Positions 55,009-63,788 of a stretch of DNA of 64,000 bases are shown here, piece by piece (the stretch's first letter is position 1; every line of letters starts with the position of its first letter). The stretch is taken from assembly GCF_910577135.1 (NCBI RefSeq), contig NZ_CAJTLL010000008.1, positions 1-64,000 of the forward strand, given 5' to 3'. The translations under genes were made by a program, and so were the position numbers. The notes beneath the pieces were generated by a model that was given only the letters and a program-made list of their open reading frames with translations, made no database searches and was not told where the DNA came from. This stretch comes from an uncultured Helicobacter sp. Lineage in GTDB: Bacteria > Campylobacterota > Campylobacteria > Campylobacterales > Helicobacteraceae.

Positions 55009-55995
55009 ATGCTCTATAATGAATACAAAAAAGGGATTTATATCCTGCATGAGAACCCTGAGTGGATACCACCCTTTGCTGATGCGTTTAAACGTGCGGG
55101 AGTGGAGTTTAAAGAAATACTTCTAACACGTGGCGGGATCAACCTTGATGTGCCTCCACCCGAAGGTGTATTTTGGAGTAGACTTAGTGCTTCAAGCCAT
55201 ACGCGCAACCACGCGGATTCTAAAGAATATGGACGGGCAATTTTAGCGTGGCTGGAATCTTATGGCAGAAAGGTGATTAATGGCAGTAATGTGCTTGAAT
55301 TTGAAGTAAGCAAAGTGAGGCAATATCTCGCTTTAAACAACGCAGGATTCCGCACACCAAAGACCATAGCGGTTTTTGGCAAAGATGATTTGCTTAAAAG
55401 CGCGGAGGCTCTGCAAACGCCCTTTATCACAAAGCATAATCAAGGTGGAAAAGGCTTAGGTGTGCAGCGATTTGAGAATCTTAAAGAGCTAAAGGATTAT
55501 GTAGAATCAAGTGCCTATGAAGCCCCTATTGATGGCATTACGCTCTTGCAGGAGTATGTGCGCTCTAAGGAGCTTTTCATTACGCGATGTGAATTTATTG
55601 GTGGAAAATTCGTATATGCTGTGCGTGTAGATACAAGTGGCGGAGCGTTCAAACTCTGTCCTGCCGATAGTTGCGACATTGAAAGGGCAGAAGCCCTGCC
55701 TGAACTTGCTGGAGCAGCCTGTGATATAGGCAGTGGCGATAAGTTTAGCGTGAGGGAGGAGATTACCACACAAACGCCGCTCGTGCAGCAGTTAGAGACA
55801 TTTTTGCAAAAACATCATATAGAGATTGCCGGGGTGGAGTTTATAGAGAGCGATAAAGGCGAAAATGTGGTGTATGATATTAATACCAACACTAATTACA
55901 ACAGCACTTTAGAATCTAAGCTCCGCGCACAAGGGCAGTTGGGGGCAGCAGATAAAGTAGTAAGCTTTCTACATCGGCTTTATGAAGGATTATAA
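55009..55995 (+). CDS. ATP-grasp ligase (RimK-like)
   Basis: The 328-residue ATP-grasp protein has the nucleotide loop TKHNQGGKGLGVQRFENL near residue 148, LLQEYVRSKELFITRCEF (metal and ATP contacts), and the C-terminal VEFIESDKGENVVYDINTNTNYN, where Glu, Asp and Asn bind Mg-ATP. The family joins a carboxylate to an amine or thiol. The substrate is unknown; 9-base linkage to the LLM monooxygenase suggests a joint pathway on an organosulfur compound. RimK-like glutamylation is another option. Confidence 0.82.
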   Translation: MLYNEYKKGIYILHENPEWIPPFADAFKRAGVEFKEILLTRGGINLDVPPPEGVFWSRLSASSHTRNHADSKEYGRAILAWLESYGRKVINGSNVLEFEVSKVRQYLALNNAGFRTPKTIAVFGKDDLLKSAEALQTPFITKHNQGGKGLGVQRFENLKELKDYVESSAYEAPIDGITLLQEYVRSKELFITRCEFIGGKFVYAVRVDTSGGAFKLCPADSCDIERAEALPELAGAACDIGSGDKFSVREEITTQTPLVQQLETFLQKHHIEIAGVEFIESDKGENVVYDINTNTNYNSTLESKLRAQGQLGAADKVVSFLHRLYEGL

Positions 55996-56036
55996 AGGAT
56001 TTATAAGGCAAGAGGGGGCTTTTTAGCTTGGATTCA

Positions 56037-56177
56037 CCTTGTGGCAGGAGGAGATGCTAGGGATTCAAAGTGGGCTAGGCTACCTCATCATAATAGATGG
56101 ACGTAATCTCATCGCTATGGAATATGATGATTGTGGCGATGATTTTTATAGGGATTTTAGGGCTTTGTGTTCATTGA
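56037..56177 (+). pseudogene. Remnant of an ssuC-type ABC permease
   Basis: Only the last piece survives: EEMLGIQSGLGYLIIIDGRN with NLIAMEY in one frame, then VAMIFIGILGLCVH in the next, ending at TGA 56175-56177. This matches the C-terminus of SsuC/TauC permeases (AEMxGxxSGLGYLI). The upstream part and the binding protein SsuA are missing. It is followed 53 bases later by a damaged ATPase gene. Confidence 0.6.
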
Positions 56178-56230
56178 GTTTTTAGCCTTTTGGGATATAA
56201 TACTCTAAAGCGCAAACTTGGAGAAAAAGT

Positions 56231-56566
56231 ATGATTGCAATCAAACATTTATCACAATCTTTTCATCAAAGGCAGATTCCAAACAATATCAATTTAGACA
56301 TTAAAAGGGATGAGTTTTTCGCTTTGATTGGGACAAGTGGCTGTGGCAAGAGGACATTATTAAACATCATTGGCGGATTTGAGGACTTTAATGATGGAAT
56401 CTTATCTATTAATGGACGCCCTTTCTTCCATAGAGCGAATCTCATAAACTGCATAAAGATTTTTCAAGAATATGCCCTCTTGCCGTGGTGCAATGCGCTT
56501 GGTAATGTGAGTTTCGCGCTTTTGGGAAAGGGCTTTAGCGCTATTCAAGCCCGACAAAAAGCATAA
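56231..56566 (+). pseudogene. Truncated ssuB-type ABC ATPase
   Basis: The 111-residue fragment holds only the N-terminal half of an SsuB/TauB-type ATPase. Its Walker A reads GTSGCGKRT, with Arg where the family has Ser. The Q-loop region is VFQEYALLPWCNALGNVSF in the form IFQEYALLPW. The signature LSGG motif and Walker B are absent because the frame stops at 56564-56566. It cannot be a working ATPase. Together with the permease remnant it records loss of a sulfonate or taurine importer. Confidence 0.8.
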
Positions 56567-56593
56567 GAATACTTACATCTCGTGCATTTAGGA

Positions 56594-56634
56594 GGCTAGA
56601 GCTTTTAGAATCTTAGGTTACAAAAGCCCTAGCC
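56594..56634 (+). terminator. Hairpin after the ssuB remnant
   Basis: GGCTAGAGCTTTT (56594-56606) and AAAAGCCCTAGCC (56622-56634) pair over 12 of 13 positions around a 15-base loop, and TTAAAA follows. It is a probable bidirectional terminator before osmC. Confidence 0.5.
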
Positions 56635-56667
56635 TTAAAAAGCTAGAATTTAACACAAAGGAATATT

Positions 56668-57198
56668 ATGAAAGTAGCACAAACTAGTTGCACAAGATTA
56701 GAGCCTATCGATAAAGAGGGCTTAGAGGAACTCGTAAAGGCGGGTAAGGCAAACCCGAATGCGATTAAAACGCTCAAGTGCAAAACGGTTGCGGAGGGCA
56801 AGTTTCGCCATTTGAACTACATTCGCAATCTCCCTGCCTATGTGGTCGATGAGCCACCTACACTCTTAGGCGATGATACCGCACCAAATCCTAGCGAAAC
56901 TCTTTTGGCTGCACTTGGCAGTTGCCTTGCTGTTGGGATTCACGCTAATGCAGTGGCAAATGAGATTGTGATTTCTAAGCTTGAATTAGAACTTGAAGCA
57001 GATATTAATATCACTTCTGTGTGGGGAGTGGGTGATTTGAGCGAGGATAAGCCATTGGGATTTACCGATGTGCGTGTAAAAGTCATTTTAGAATCTAATG
57101 TAAGCAAAGCAAGAGAAAATGAGCTTATAGCACACGCTAGAAAATACTCTCCTGTAGCAAATACGATTGCAAGAGCAGTGAATTTATCGGTGAACTAG
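56668..57198 (+). CDS. OsmC family protein
   Basis: The 176-residue OsmC/Ohr-fold protein has the N-terminal CysxxY-type region and APNPSETLLAALGSCLAVG, which holds the first active cysteine, then the C-terminal HARKYSPVANTI. In peroxide-reducing OsmC the second cysteine lies in the CP motif; here that position is Ser (YSPVAN), so hydroperoxide turnover is doubtful. Relatives of this subgroup lie beside sulfur or thiol metabolism genes. AAAGGAA precedes the ATG. Confidence 0.85.
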   Translation: MKVAQTSCTRLEPIDKEGLEELVKAGKANPNAIKTLKCKTVAEGKFRHLNYIRNLPAYVVDEPPTLLGDDTAPNPSETLLAALGSCLAVGIHANAVANEIVISKLELELEADINITSVWGVGDLSEDKPLGFTDVRVKVILESNVSKARENELIAHARKYSPVANTIARAVNLSVN

Positions 57199-57629
57199 AT
57201 GAAAAAATATTGATAAAATATTCTCTACATCAAAAGAACAGAGAAAGGCGATTAACAAGGGATTCTGTCCTTATAAATCTCTCAAGAATTTAAGTTAAGT
57301 TGGGCTTTTGAATCGTTTTCAAACATCGCCAAAATCTCTAGTGTGTGTGCGAATACAGGCTTTGCGTGTGGGCGCAGTATGCTTTATACCATTATCTTTT
57401 GCATAGGCAGAATCAAGAGCAAGAGCTTTTGGGAAGATCCTAGGAGGAACAGAGCTTTCAAACCCTGTGAAAACCTTTGCCCGCCTAGAAAAGATTCTGC
57501 CTTAAGGCAGAATCTACGCAAGGAACGTGATTTTTAAGGATTATTTTATGATGTGATAAACAATCCCGCTCATTTGATGCTCCCGCGTATTCTGCCCGGA
57601 TTTGTGCTTTTGTAAACAGAGGTATAACA
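57199..57629. other. Gene-free stretch between osmC and the next small ORF
   Basis: No supported gene is present. An open frame at 57343-57537 has no ribosome-binding site and protein-unlike composition. The only structure seen is a perfect palindrome at 57492-57515. Confidence 0.5.
57492..57515. terminator. Perfect 24-bp palindrome of AGATTCT/AGAATCT
   Basis: AGATTCTGCCTT and AAGGCAGAATCT are exact reverse complements with no centre bases. It lies in a gene-free gap and could end transcripts from either side, although as a hairpin it would lose several inner pairs to the loop. It is the second inverted pair of this heptamer in the window. Confidence 0.4.
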
Positions 57630-57872
57630 TTGGGTATTATCCAAAATGCTATAGCAGGTATTGAAAAATATATGAAAAAGGATAGAATCCAAAAGCTTGA
57701 TAAGAAGATAAAGTATTTGTATGCTAAAAAAGAATTTTTGCTTCAAAAAGCTCAAAAACTAGCAAAAGAATCTCTATGGCACAAAAACTTTTCATCATAT
57801 CTTAAGCTCAAGCTCCATTTTGTGAAACTAGCCCTTAAGACTTCTCAAACGCTTATGAGCAAGCGCGAGTAA
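57630..57872 (+). CDS. Possible small basic protein, 80 residues
   Basis: The frame opens at TTG 57630 with weak GAGG upstream; ATG 57672 (MKKDRIQKLDKK) is a likelier start for a 66-residue product. It is rich in Lys and Leu with heptad-like spacing (LDKKIKYLYAKKEFLLQKA), suggesting an amphipathic helix or coiled coil. No family is recognised and no neighbour indicates a role. Confidence 0.35.
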   Translation: MGIIQNAIAGIEKYMKKDRIQKLDKKIKYLYAKKEFLLQKAQKLAKESLWHKNFSSYLKLKLHFVKLALKTSQTLMSKRE

Positions 57873-58029
57873 TGGTTTTGGAAAGATTCTATGAGAGAGT
57901 AAAATTTTAGAATCTTAATCTTGTGAGTGTTATCACACCTTCAATCGCTCATATACACAAGCTCTTAAAAGCCTGATGTAATATTTGCAAAATTATTTAT
58001 AACGAGACAAATCACACAAAGGAAGCATT

Positions 58030-59052
58030 ATGAAATTTGGTTATTGGACACCGGTATTTGGAAGCTGGCTAAGGAATGTTGATGATGATACCACACAAGG
58101 GAATTGGGAGTATATCAAGGATTTGGTGCTACGTGCGGAGGATTTGGGCTATGTGCTCACCCTTGTGCCAGAGCTGTATTTGAATGACATTAAAGGCGAG
58201 AAAGCTGATGCACTTGATGCGTGGGCTATCGCTAATGGTTTAGCAGCTATCACGCAAAAAATTGAGATTCTAGCAGCCCTCCGTCCGCAATACCATCAAG
58301 TCGCACTCACAGCAAAGCAAATTGCCACTATTTCGCAAATTTGCAATGGACGCTTTAGTATCAATATGGTATCAGCGTGGTGGGCAGAGGAAGCTCGGCA
58401 ATATGGCATTAACTTTGATGGGCACGATGATAGATATGCACTCACACACGAATACACCAATGTACTAAGGGGATTTTGGGAGCAAAGCCCCTTTAATCAC
58501 AAGGGCAAATATTTTACATTTGAAAATGCCTATAATGAGCCTAAACCACCTAAGACTCCCCTTGTGTATGCCGGAGGTGAAAGCGAGAGAGGGAGAGATG
58601 CTATCGTGCAGTTTGCCGATAAATATCTCTTGCACGGAGGCACATTAGAGGAGGTGAGAGAAAAAATCGCCGATATGAAAGCGCGTAGGGCAAAGGCGGG
58701 TAAAAGCCCATTCTTGGGTTTTGGTATGGCAGCCTATATCATTATCCGCGATAGTGAGGCAGAAGCGTTAAGAGAGCTAGAGCGCATTACTACGATTAAA
58801 GATGAAAAGGCTTATGAAAATTCTTTCAAAAATTTTACGAACAATTCGCAGCTTGATGTAGAAATCAGCAAACGCGAATACAGCGTGTCAAATCGCGGGT
58901 TGCGTCCGCATTTTATAGGCACAGCACAGCAGGTAGCAGAGCAAATCAAAGCCTATGAGGAAGCAGGGCTTGAGCTACTCATCGTGCAATGTGCGCCGAT
59001 GAAAGAGGAACTAGAACGTATCGCCAAAGAGCTTATGCCCTTAGTGAGATAG
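58030..59052 (+). CDS. LLM-class FMN-dependent monooxygenase, SsuD/SfnG-like
   Basis: The 340-residue TIM-barrel flavoenzyme matches the alkanesulfonate (SsuD) and dimethylsulfone (SfnG) monooxygenases. Landmarks are FGYWTPVFGSWL, ILAALRPQYHQVALTAKQIATI, NGRFSINMVSAWW, EARQYG, and VYAGGESERGRDA. It cleaves C-S bonds with FMNH2 and O2 to release sulfite or sulfinate. It is probably the second sulfur-scavenging monooxygenase of this region. AAAGGAAGC lies before the ATG. The flavin reductase partner is not seen here. Confidence 0.88.
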   Translation: MKFGYWTPVFGSWLRNVDDDTTQGNWEYIKDLVLRAEDLGYVLTLVPELYLNDIKGEKADALDAWAIANGLAAITQKIEILAALRPQYHQVALTAKQIATISQICNGRFSINMVSAWWAEEARQYGINFDGHDDRYALTHEYTNVLRGFWEQSPFNHKGKYFTFENAYNEPKPPKTPLVYAGGESERGRDAIVQFADKYLLHGGTLEEVREKIADMKARRAKAGKSPFLGFGMAAYIIIRDSEAEALRELERITTIKDEKAYENSFKNFTNNSQLDVEISKREYSVSNRGLRPHFIGTAQQVAEQIKAYEEAGLELLIVQCAPMKEELERIAKELMPLVR

Positions 59053-59426
59053 ATTGGATCTCTATGGCTATGCTATTACGCTAAAGTGCTGCTTAGTCTC
59101 CTATATTTTACTATCGCCATACCTCCTACTAAAGCTCTTATGGTTTAAAACGGCTTCTCAACGGCTTCTCATAGGATAGATATGGCTCTAGTAAATATAT
59201 CTTGCCATTAGAATATTACATCGCTACGTTCTTTTCATACTTAAGCAAGAGGCCAAGGAGGCTTGATTAAGCTATTATCTATACAAAACTGCTTCACAAA
59301 TATTAAAGAACATTTAATTTGCAAAATTAAAACACTATGCTTTTAGCTAGATTTGAACTATTAACAAACTTTTAATGCAAGATTCACTAAGATTGTATGC
59401 AAATTAATCCCCTAAGGAATCCCCTC
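59053..59426. other. Gene-free stretch upstream of thyX
   Basis: No gene seen. It contains an exact tandem duplication of AACGGCTTCTC (59149-59159 and 59160-59170) and an A+T-rich segment near 59320-59390 that probably holds the thyX promoter. Confidence 0.4.
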
Positions 59427-60074
59427 ATGGTAGAAACAATAGAATGTAAAATTAACATTACGCTTTTGCACTATACGCCGCTCAATGTTTGTAGCAATGC
59501 TATCCGCACTTGTTGGCAGAGCTTTGATAAGAGCGATAATGGTGGGATAAAAGATTTAGAGCTTATCGATAGAGTAGGTAATAAATACAAACACGCAAGC
59601 ACCTTAGAGCATCTCTATTATAATTTTTATATTCAAGGCATTTCACGTGCGTGTTTGCAGGAGTTAGCTCGTCATCGTATGGCAAGTTATAGCGTAAAAT
59701 CCTCACGTTATACATTAAAGGAACTAAAAAATCTGCCGAGCTTCCTGCCTATCAATGATGAAAATCTCGCACGCGCAGAGGAATTTGTCGTTTTTACAAG
59801 TAATGAAAAGGTTAATATTGCCTCGCTTCACGCCCTTGAGCGACTGCGTGAGATTTTATGCGATAATGTAAGCAATGATATGGCTAAGTTTGCTATGCCA
59901 GAATCCTATCGCACAGAACTCAGCTTTAGCATTAATGCAAGGAGTTTGCAAAACTTTCTTTCTCTGCGCACATCTAAATCCGCGATGTGGGAGATTCGCG
60001 CATTAGCTCTTGCACTTTTTAAGGCCCTCCCGGAGGAGCATAAGTTTATCTTTGAGGATTGCATATCTTCATAA
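59427..60074 (+). CDS. thyX: FAD-dependent thymidylate synthase ThyX
   Basis: At 215 residues, ThyX makes dTMP from dUMP using FAD, NADPH and methylenetetrahydrofolate. The ThyX signature RHRMASYSVKSSRYT (RHRxxSxNxxSxR form, with Ser for Asn) is near residue 90, and FSINARSLQNFLSLRTSKSA (FAD/dUMP side) is near 170. ATG 59427 has AAGGA 8 bases before it; an ATG at 59397 lacks one. ThyX in place of ThyA is typical for Helicobacter. Confidence 0.94.
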   Translation: MVETIECKINITLLHYTPLNVCSNAIRTCWQSFDKSDNGGIKDLELIDRVGNKYKHASTLEHLYYNFYIQGISRACLQELARHRMASYSVKSSRYTLKELKNLPSFLPINDENLARAEEFVVFTSNEKVNIASLHALERLREILCDNVSNDMAKFAMPESYRTELSFSINARSLQNFLSLRTSKSAMWEIRALALALFKALPEEHKFIFEDCISS

Positions 60075-60283
60075 GTGTTAGCATTAGGGCTGCATCTATT
60101 TTTTGTCTTTGCAGGATTTTGCAAGAGTAATTTTATATAAACGCAAATGCGATACAAAATAGAATGATAAAGACATACATGGATTCTACAATTTTATAAA
60201 GAATTTTTATCGCCTGTATAGTTTTTATTGCTAGAATCATAAAGCTTTTATTAGCAGTATTTTTCTTAATATGAGGAGTTTGT

Positions 60284-61951
60284 ATGAGTCATACAAAATA
60301 TCAAAGAGGCTATTTTATGCCTCCTGTGGAAAGTTTAGAGTGGAGTAAAAAAGAATATATTAAATCCGCGCCTATTTGGTGCAGTGTGGATTTACGCGAC
60401 GGCAATCAAGCCCTTATCACTCCTATGAGCCTCGAAGAAAAAATTACATTTTTTAAGCTGCTGCTAAAAGTGGGATTCAAAGAAATTGAAGTGGGATTTC
60501 CCGCGGCGAGTGAGACAGAATATCGCTTTTTACGCACATTGATCGAAGAGAATCTGATTCCTGATGATGTGAATGTGCAGGTGCTTACTCAAGCTAGAGA
60601 GCATATCATTAAAAAGACTTTTGCGAGTTTGGAGGGTTGCAAAAATGCAATCGTGCATGTGTATAACTCTACATCATTTGCGCAAAGGGAGCAAGTCTTT
60701 AAAAAATCTAAGCAAGAGGTGAAGCAAATCGCCATTGAGGGCGCGACATATCTTAAAGAATATGCTGCAGCCACAAAGGGAAACTTTCGCTTTGAGTATT
60801 CGCCAGAAAGCTTTAGCGGCACAGAGGTGGATTATGCCCTTGAAGTGTGTAATGCTGTGATTGATGTCTTTAAGCCCACTATGGATAAAAAGCTCATCAT
60901 CAATCTCCCTGTAACCGTGGAGATGAGTCTCCCACATATCTATGCCTCTCAAGTAGAATATATGTCTAAGCATCTCAATCATCGTGAAAATGTACTTATC
61001 TCTCTCCACCCGCATAATGACAGGGGCTGTGCGGTAGCCGATGCGGAATTAGGGCTTTTAGCAGGGGCAGATAGGATTGAGGGCACACTTTTTGGCAATG
61101 GTGAGCGCACGGGTAATGTAGATATTATCACCCTAGCAATGAATATGCACTCACACGGCATAGACCCTAGGCTTGATTTTAGCAATATCCCTGCTATTTG
61201 TGATGTATATGAGAAAGTAACAAAAATGCAAGTTTATGAGCGACAACCCTACTCGGGCAAACTCGTATTTGCAGCCTTTTCGGGCTCTCATCAAGATGCG
61301 ATTGCTAAAGGTATGGCTTATCATCAAGAAAAAAATCTTCGCACGTGGAGTGTGCCATATCTCCCTATTGACCCTAAAGATGTGGGGCGCGTGTATGAAA
61401 ACGATGTGATTCGTATCAATTCACAAAGTGGCAAGGGCGGGATAGCCTATATTTTGCACCATCATTATGGGATCAATCTCCCCCCACTTTTAAGAGAAGA
61501 ATTTTCCTACTATGTGAAAAATATCAGTGATAAAGAACACAAAGAGTTAAGTCCTGATGAAATTTGTGAGATTTTTCAAAACGATTTTGTGAATCTTACC
61601 TCACATTTTAGTATCAAAGCCTTTCATTTCACACAAAAAGATGATACACAAAACCACATAGAAGCCTCCCTAGAAACATCCAATGCAAAAGGAGAATCTA
61701 GCTTAATCACAAGCAGTGGCAATGGGCGGCTTGATAGCGTTGCAAATGCACTAAGGGAGTATCTTAAAATGGATTTTGAAATACTCGATTATAGTGAGCA
61801 CGGACTTAAGAAGGGTTCGGATTCTAAAGCTGTGTCATTCGTGCAGATAGAAAGCAAGGGCAAAAAATGCTTTGGTGTGGGCATAGATAGTGATATTATT
61901 AAGGCTTCGGTTTTTGGGCTAGTAAGCGCACTTAATAGAATCTTGAATTAA
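60284..61951 (+). CDS. leuA: 2-isopropylmalate synthase (long LeuA type)
   Basis: The 555-residue LeuA condenses acetyl-CoA with 2-oxoisovalerate, the first leucine step. The DRE-TIM barrel carries SVDLRDGNQAL, GFKEIEVGFPAAS, SLHPHNDRGCAVADAELG and EGTLFGNGERTGNV. A C-terminal regulatory domain for leucine feedback follows from about residue 430. This is the long form found in actinobacteria and some Campylobacterota. It is the first gene of leuA-leuC-leuD-leuB. H. pylori lacks it. Confidence 0.95.
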   Translation: MSHTKYQRGYFMPPVESLEWSKKEYIKSAPIWCSVDLRDGNQALITPMSLEEKITFFKLLLKVGFKEIEVGFPAASETEYRFLRTLIEENLIPDDVNVQVLTQAREHIIKKTFASLEGCKNAIVHVYNSTSFAQREQVFKKSKQEVKQIAIEGATYLKEYAAATKGNFRFEYSPESFSGTEVDYALEVCNAVIDVFKPTMDKKLIINLPVTVEMSLPHIYASQVEYMSKHLNHRENVLISLHPHNDRGCAVADAELGLLAGADRIEGTLFGNGERTGNVDIITLAMNMHSHGIDPRLDFSNIPAICDVYEKVTKMQVYERQPYSGKLVFAAFSGSHQDAIAKGMAYHQEKNLRTWSVPYLPIDPKDVGRVYENDVIRINSQSGKGGIAYILHHHYGINLPPLLREEFSYYVKNISDKEHKELSPDEICEIFQNDFVNLTSHFSIKAFHFTQKDDTQNHIEASLETSNAKGESSLITSSGNGRLDSVANALREYLKMDFEILDYSEHGLKKGSDSKAVSFVQIESKGKKCFGVGIDSDIIKASVFGLVSALNRILN

Positions 61952-61979
61952 TAAATAAAACAACAATTAAGGAGCATAT

Positions 61980-63239
61980 ATGGGAATGACAATGTCTCAA
62001 AAGATTTTAGCTAATCGTGCGGGAATGGAGAGTGTAAGAGCAGGTGATTTGATTATGGCAAAGCTTGATATGGTGCTTGGTAATGATATTACCACGCCTG
62101 TAGCGATTAATGCCTTTAAGGCGGCAAAATTTGAAAAAGTTTTTGATAAAGATAAAATCTCTCTAGTAATGGATCATTTCGCTCCAAATAAGGATATTAA
62201 GGCAGCTACGCAAAGTGCGCAATGCCGATGTTTCGCTAAGGATTTTGATATTTCACATTATTATGATGTGGGGAATATGGGCGTGGAACACGCGCTTTTA
62301 CCCGAGCAAGGCATTGTAACCATTGGCGATTTAATTATCGGGGCGGATTCTCACACTTGCACTTATGGAGCGTTAGGGGCATTTTCTACCGGTGTAGGCT
62401 CTACGGATATGGCGGTAGGAATGGCGACAGGACAGGCGTGGTTTAAAGTCCCTAAAGCGATGAAATTTAACCTCAAAGGTAAGTTGCGTCCATTTGTGAG
62501 TGGTAAAGATGTGATTTTACATATCATTGGTAAAATCGGCGTTGATGGTGCGCTCTATAAAAGTATGGAGTTTAGCGGTGAGGGCTTAAAGAATCTTACC
62601 ATCGATGATAGACTTTGTATCGCTAATATGGCAATTGAAGCGGGGGCGAAAAATGGCATTTTTGAGGTTGATGATATTACAATTGATTATGCCAAAGGGC
62701 GCACGAGTAGAGAATTTAGAATCTACAAAGCCGATGAGGACGCAGAATATGAGCAAATTTTTGATATTGATTTAGATTCTATCGACCATACCGTGGCATT
62801 CCCACATTTACCTGAAAACACAAAGGAAAAAACTCAATGGGGAGAAGTGAAAATCGACCAAGTGGTTATTGGCTCTTGTACGAATGGGCGATTAAGCGAT
62901 ATGGCAGTGGCAGCAGATATTCTAAAAGATAAGCAAATTGCTAAACATACACGCTGTATTATCATTCCTGCTACGCAAAATATCTATTTAGAATGTATCA
63001 ATAGGGGCTATTTAGAGACATTTATTAAAGCCGGGGCTGTGGTTTCTACGCCTACTTGCGGACCTTGTCTAGGCGGGCATATGGGTATTTTAGCCGCAGG
63101 TGAGAGATGCGTAGCGACTACTAATCGTAACTTTGTGGGCAGAATGGGGCACGTAACAAGCGAAGTCTATCTCTCTTCGCCCGAAGTAGCGGCTGCAAGT
63201 GCGGTAAGAGGGACTTTAAGCGCGCCACAAGATATATAA
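61980..63239 (+). CDS. leuC: 3-isopropylmalate dehydratase large subunit
   Basis: The 419-residue aconitase-family protein carries the 4Fe-4S ligands in [18 protein letters not shown] and its paired cysteine. It isomerises 2- to 3-isopropylmalate with LeuD. It is the shorter LeuC type (about 420 residues) that also covers homoaconitase-like enzymes. AAGGAG lies 8 bases before the ATG. It follows leuA by 28 bases and precedes leuD by 15. Confidence 0.95.
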   Translation: MGMTMSQKILANRAGMESVRAGDLIMAKLDMVLGNDITTPVAINAFKAAKFEKVFDKDKISLVMDHFAPNKDIKAATQSAQCRCFAKDFDISHYYDVGNMGVEHALLPEQGIVTIGDLIIGADSHTCTYGALGAFSTGVGSTDMAVGMATGQAWFKVPKAMKFNLKGKLRPFVSGKDVILHIIGKIGVDGALYKSMEFSGEGLKNLTIDDRLCIANMAIEAGAKNGIFEVDDITIDYAKGRTSREFRIYKADEDAEYEQIFDIDLDSIDHTVAFPHLPENTKEKTQWGEVKIDQVVIGSCTNGRLSDMAVAADILKDKQIAKHTRCIIIPATQNIYLECINRGYLETFIKAGAVVSTPTCGPCLGGHMGILAAGERCVATTNRNFVGRMGHVTSEVYLSSPEVAAASAVRGTLSAPQDI

Positions 63240-63254
63240 ACAAAAGGAGCAAAT

Positions 63255-63752
63255 ATGAAAACAAAAGGATTTATCCATAAATATGGTGATAATGTAGATA
63301 CTGATGTGATTATTCCCGCGCGATACCTCAATACCGCTGACCATAGAGAGCTTGCGAGTCATTGTATGGAGGATATTGATAAAGATTTTGTCAAAAAGGT
63401 AAAGGCAGGAGACATTATGGTGGGAGGCTGGAACTTTGGCTGTGGGAGTAGCCGAGAGCACGCCCCTATTGCGATTAAGGCAAGTGGGATAAGCTGCATT
63501 ATCGCTAAATCCTTTGCAAGAATCTTCTATCGCAACGCCATAAACATAGGACTTGCAATTATAGAATCTGAAAATATCGCTCAAAGTATAGAAAATGGCG
63601 ATGAGGTGGAAATTGACTTTGATGCGGGGGTGATTAAAAATTGCAATAAAAATGAGCAATTCCACACAACACCTTTTCCGCCTTTTATCCAAGAAATCAT
63701 TAATGCCAATGGCTATTTGAATTGGATTGCTAAAAACAAGGCAAATGCTTAA
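63255..63752 (+). CDS. leuD: 3-isopropylmalate dehydratase small subunit
   Basis: The 165-residue swivel-domain partner of LeuC has [14 protein letters not shown] at the start, [17 protein letters not shown] (substrate contact) and the [16 protein letters not shown] block, all normal. It is the short LeuD type that goes with the 419-residue LeuC. AAAGGAGC precedes the ATG. Confidence 0.95.
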   Translation: MKTKGFIHKYGDNVDTDVIIPARYLNTADHRELASHCMEDIDKDFVKKVKAGDIMVGGWNFGCGSSREHAPIAIKASGISCIIAKSFARIFYRNAINIGLAIIESENIAQSIENGDEVEIDFDAGVIKNCNKNEQFHTTPFPPFIQEIINANGYLNWIAKNKANA

Positions 63753-63788
63753 AATACTTAGCTATATAAAATAACTAAAGGAGTGCAA

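Noticed and set aside
57343..57537. Open frame of 64 codons in the gap after osmC
   Set aside because: It runs through the 24-base palindrome and has no start signal or family match.
59149..59170. Tandem 11-base duplication AACGGCTTCTC as a functional repeat
   Set aside because: Only two units, in a gene-free gap, with no sign of regulation; noted but likely neutral.
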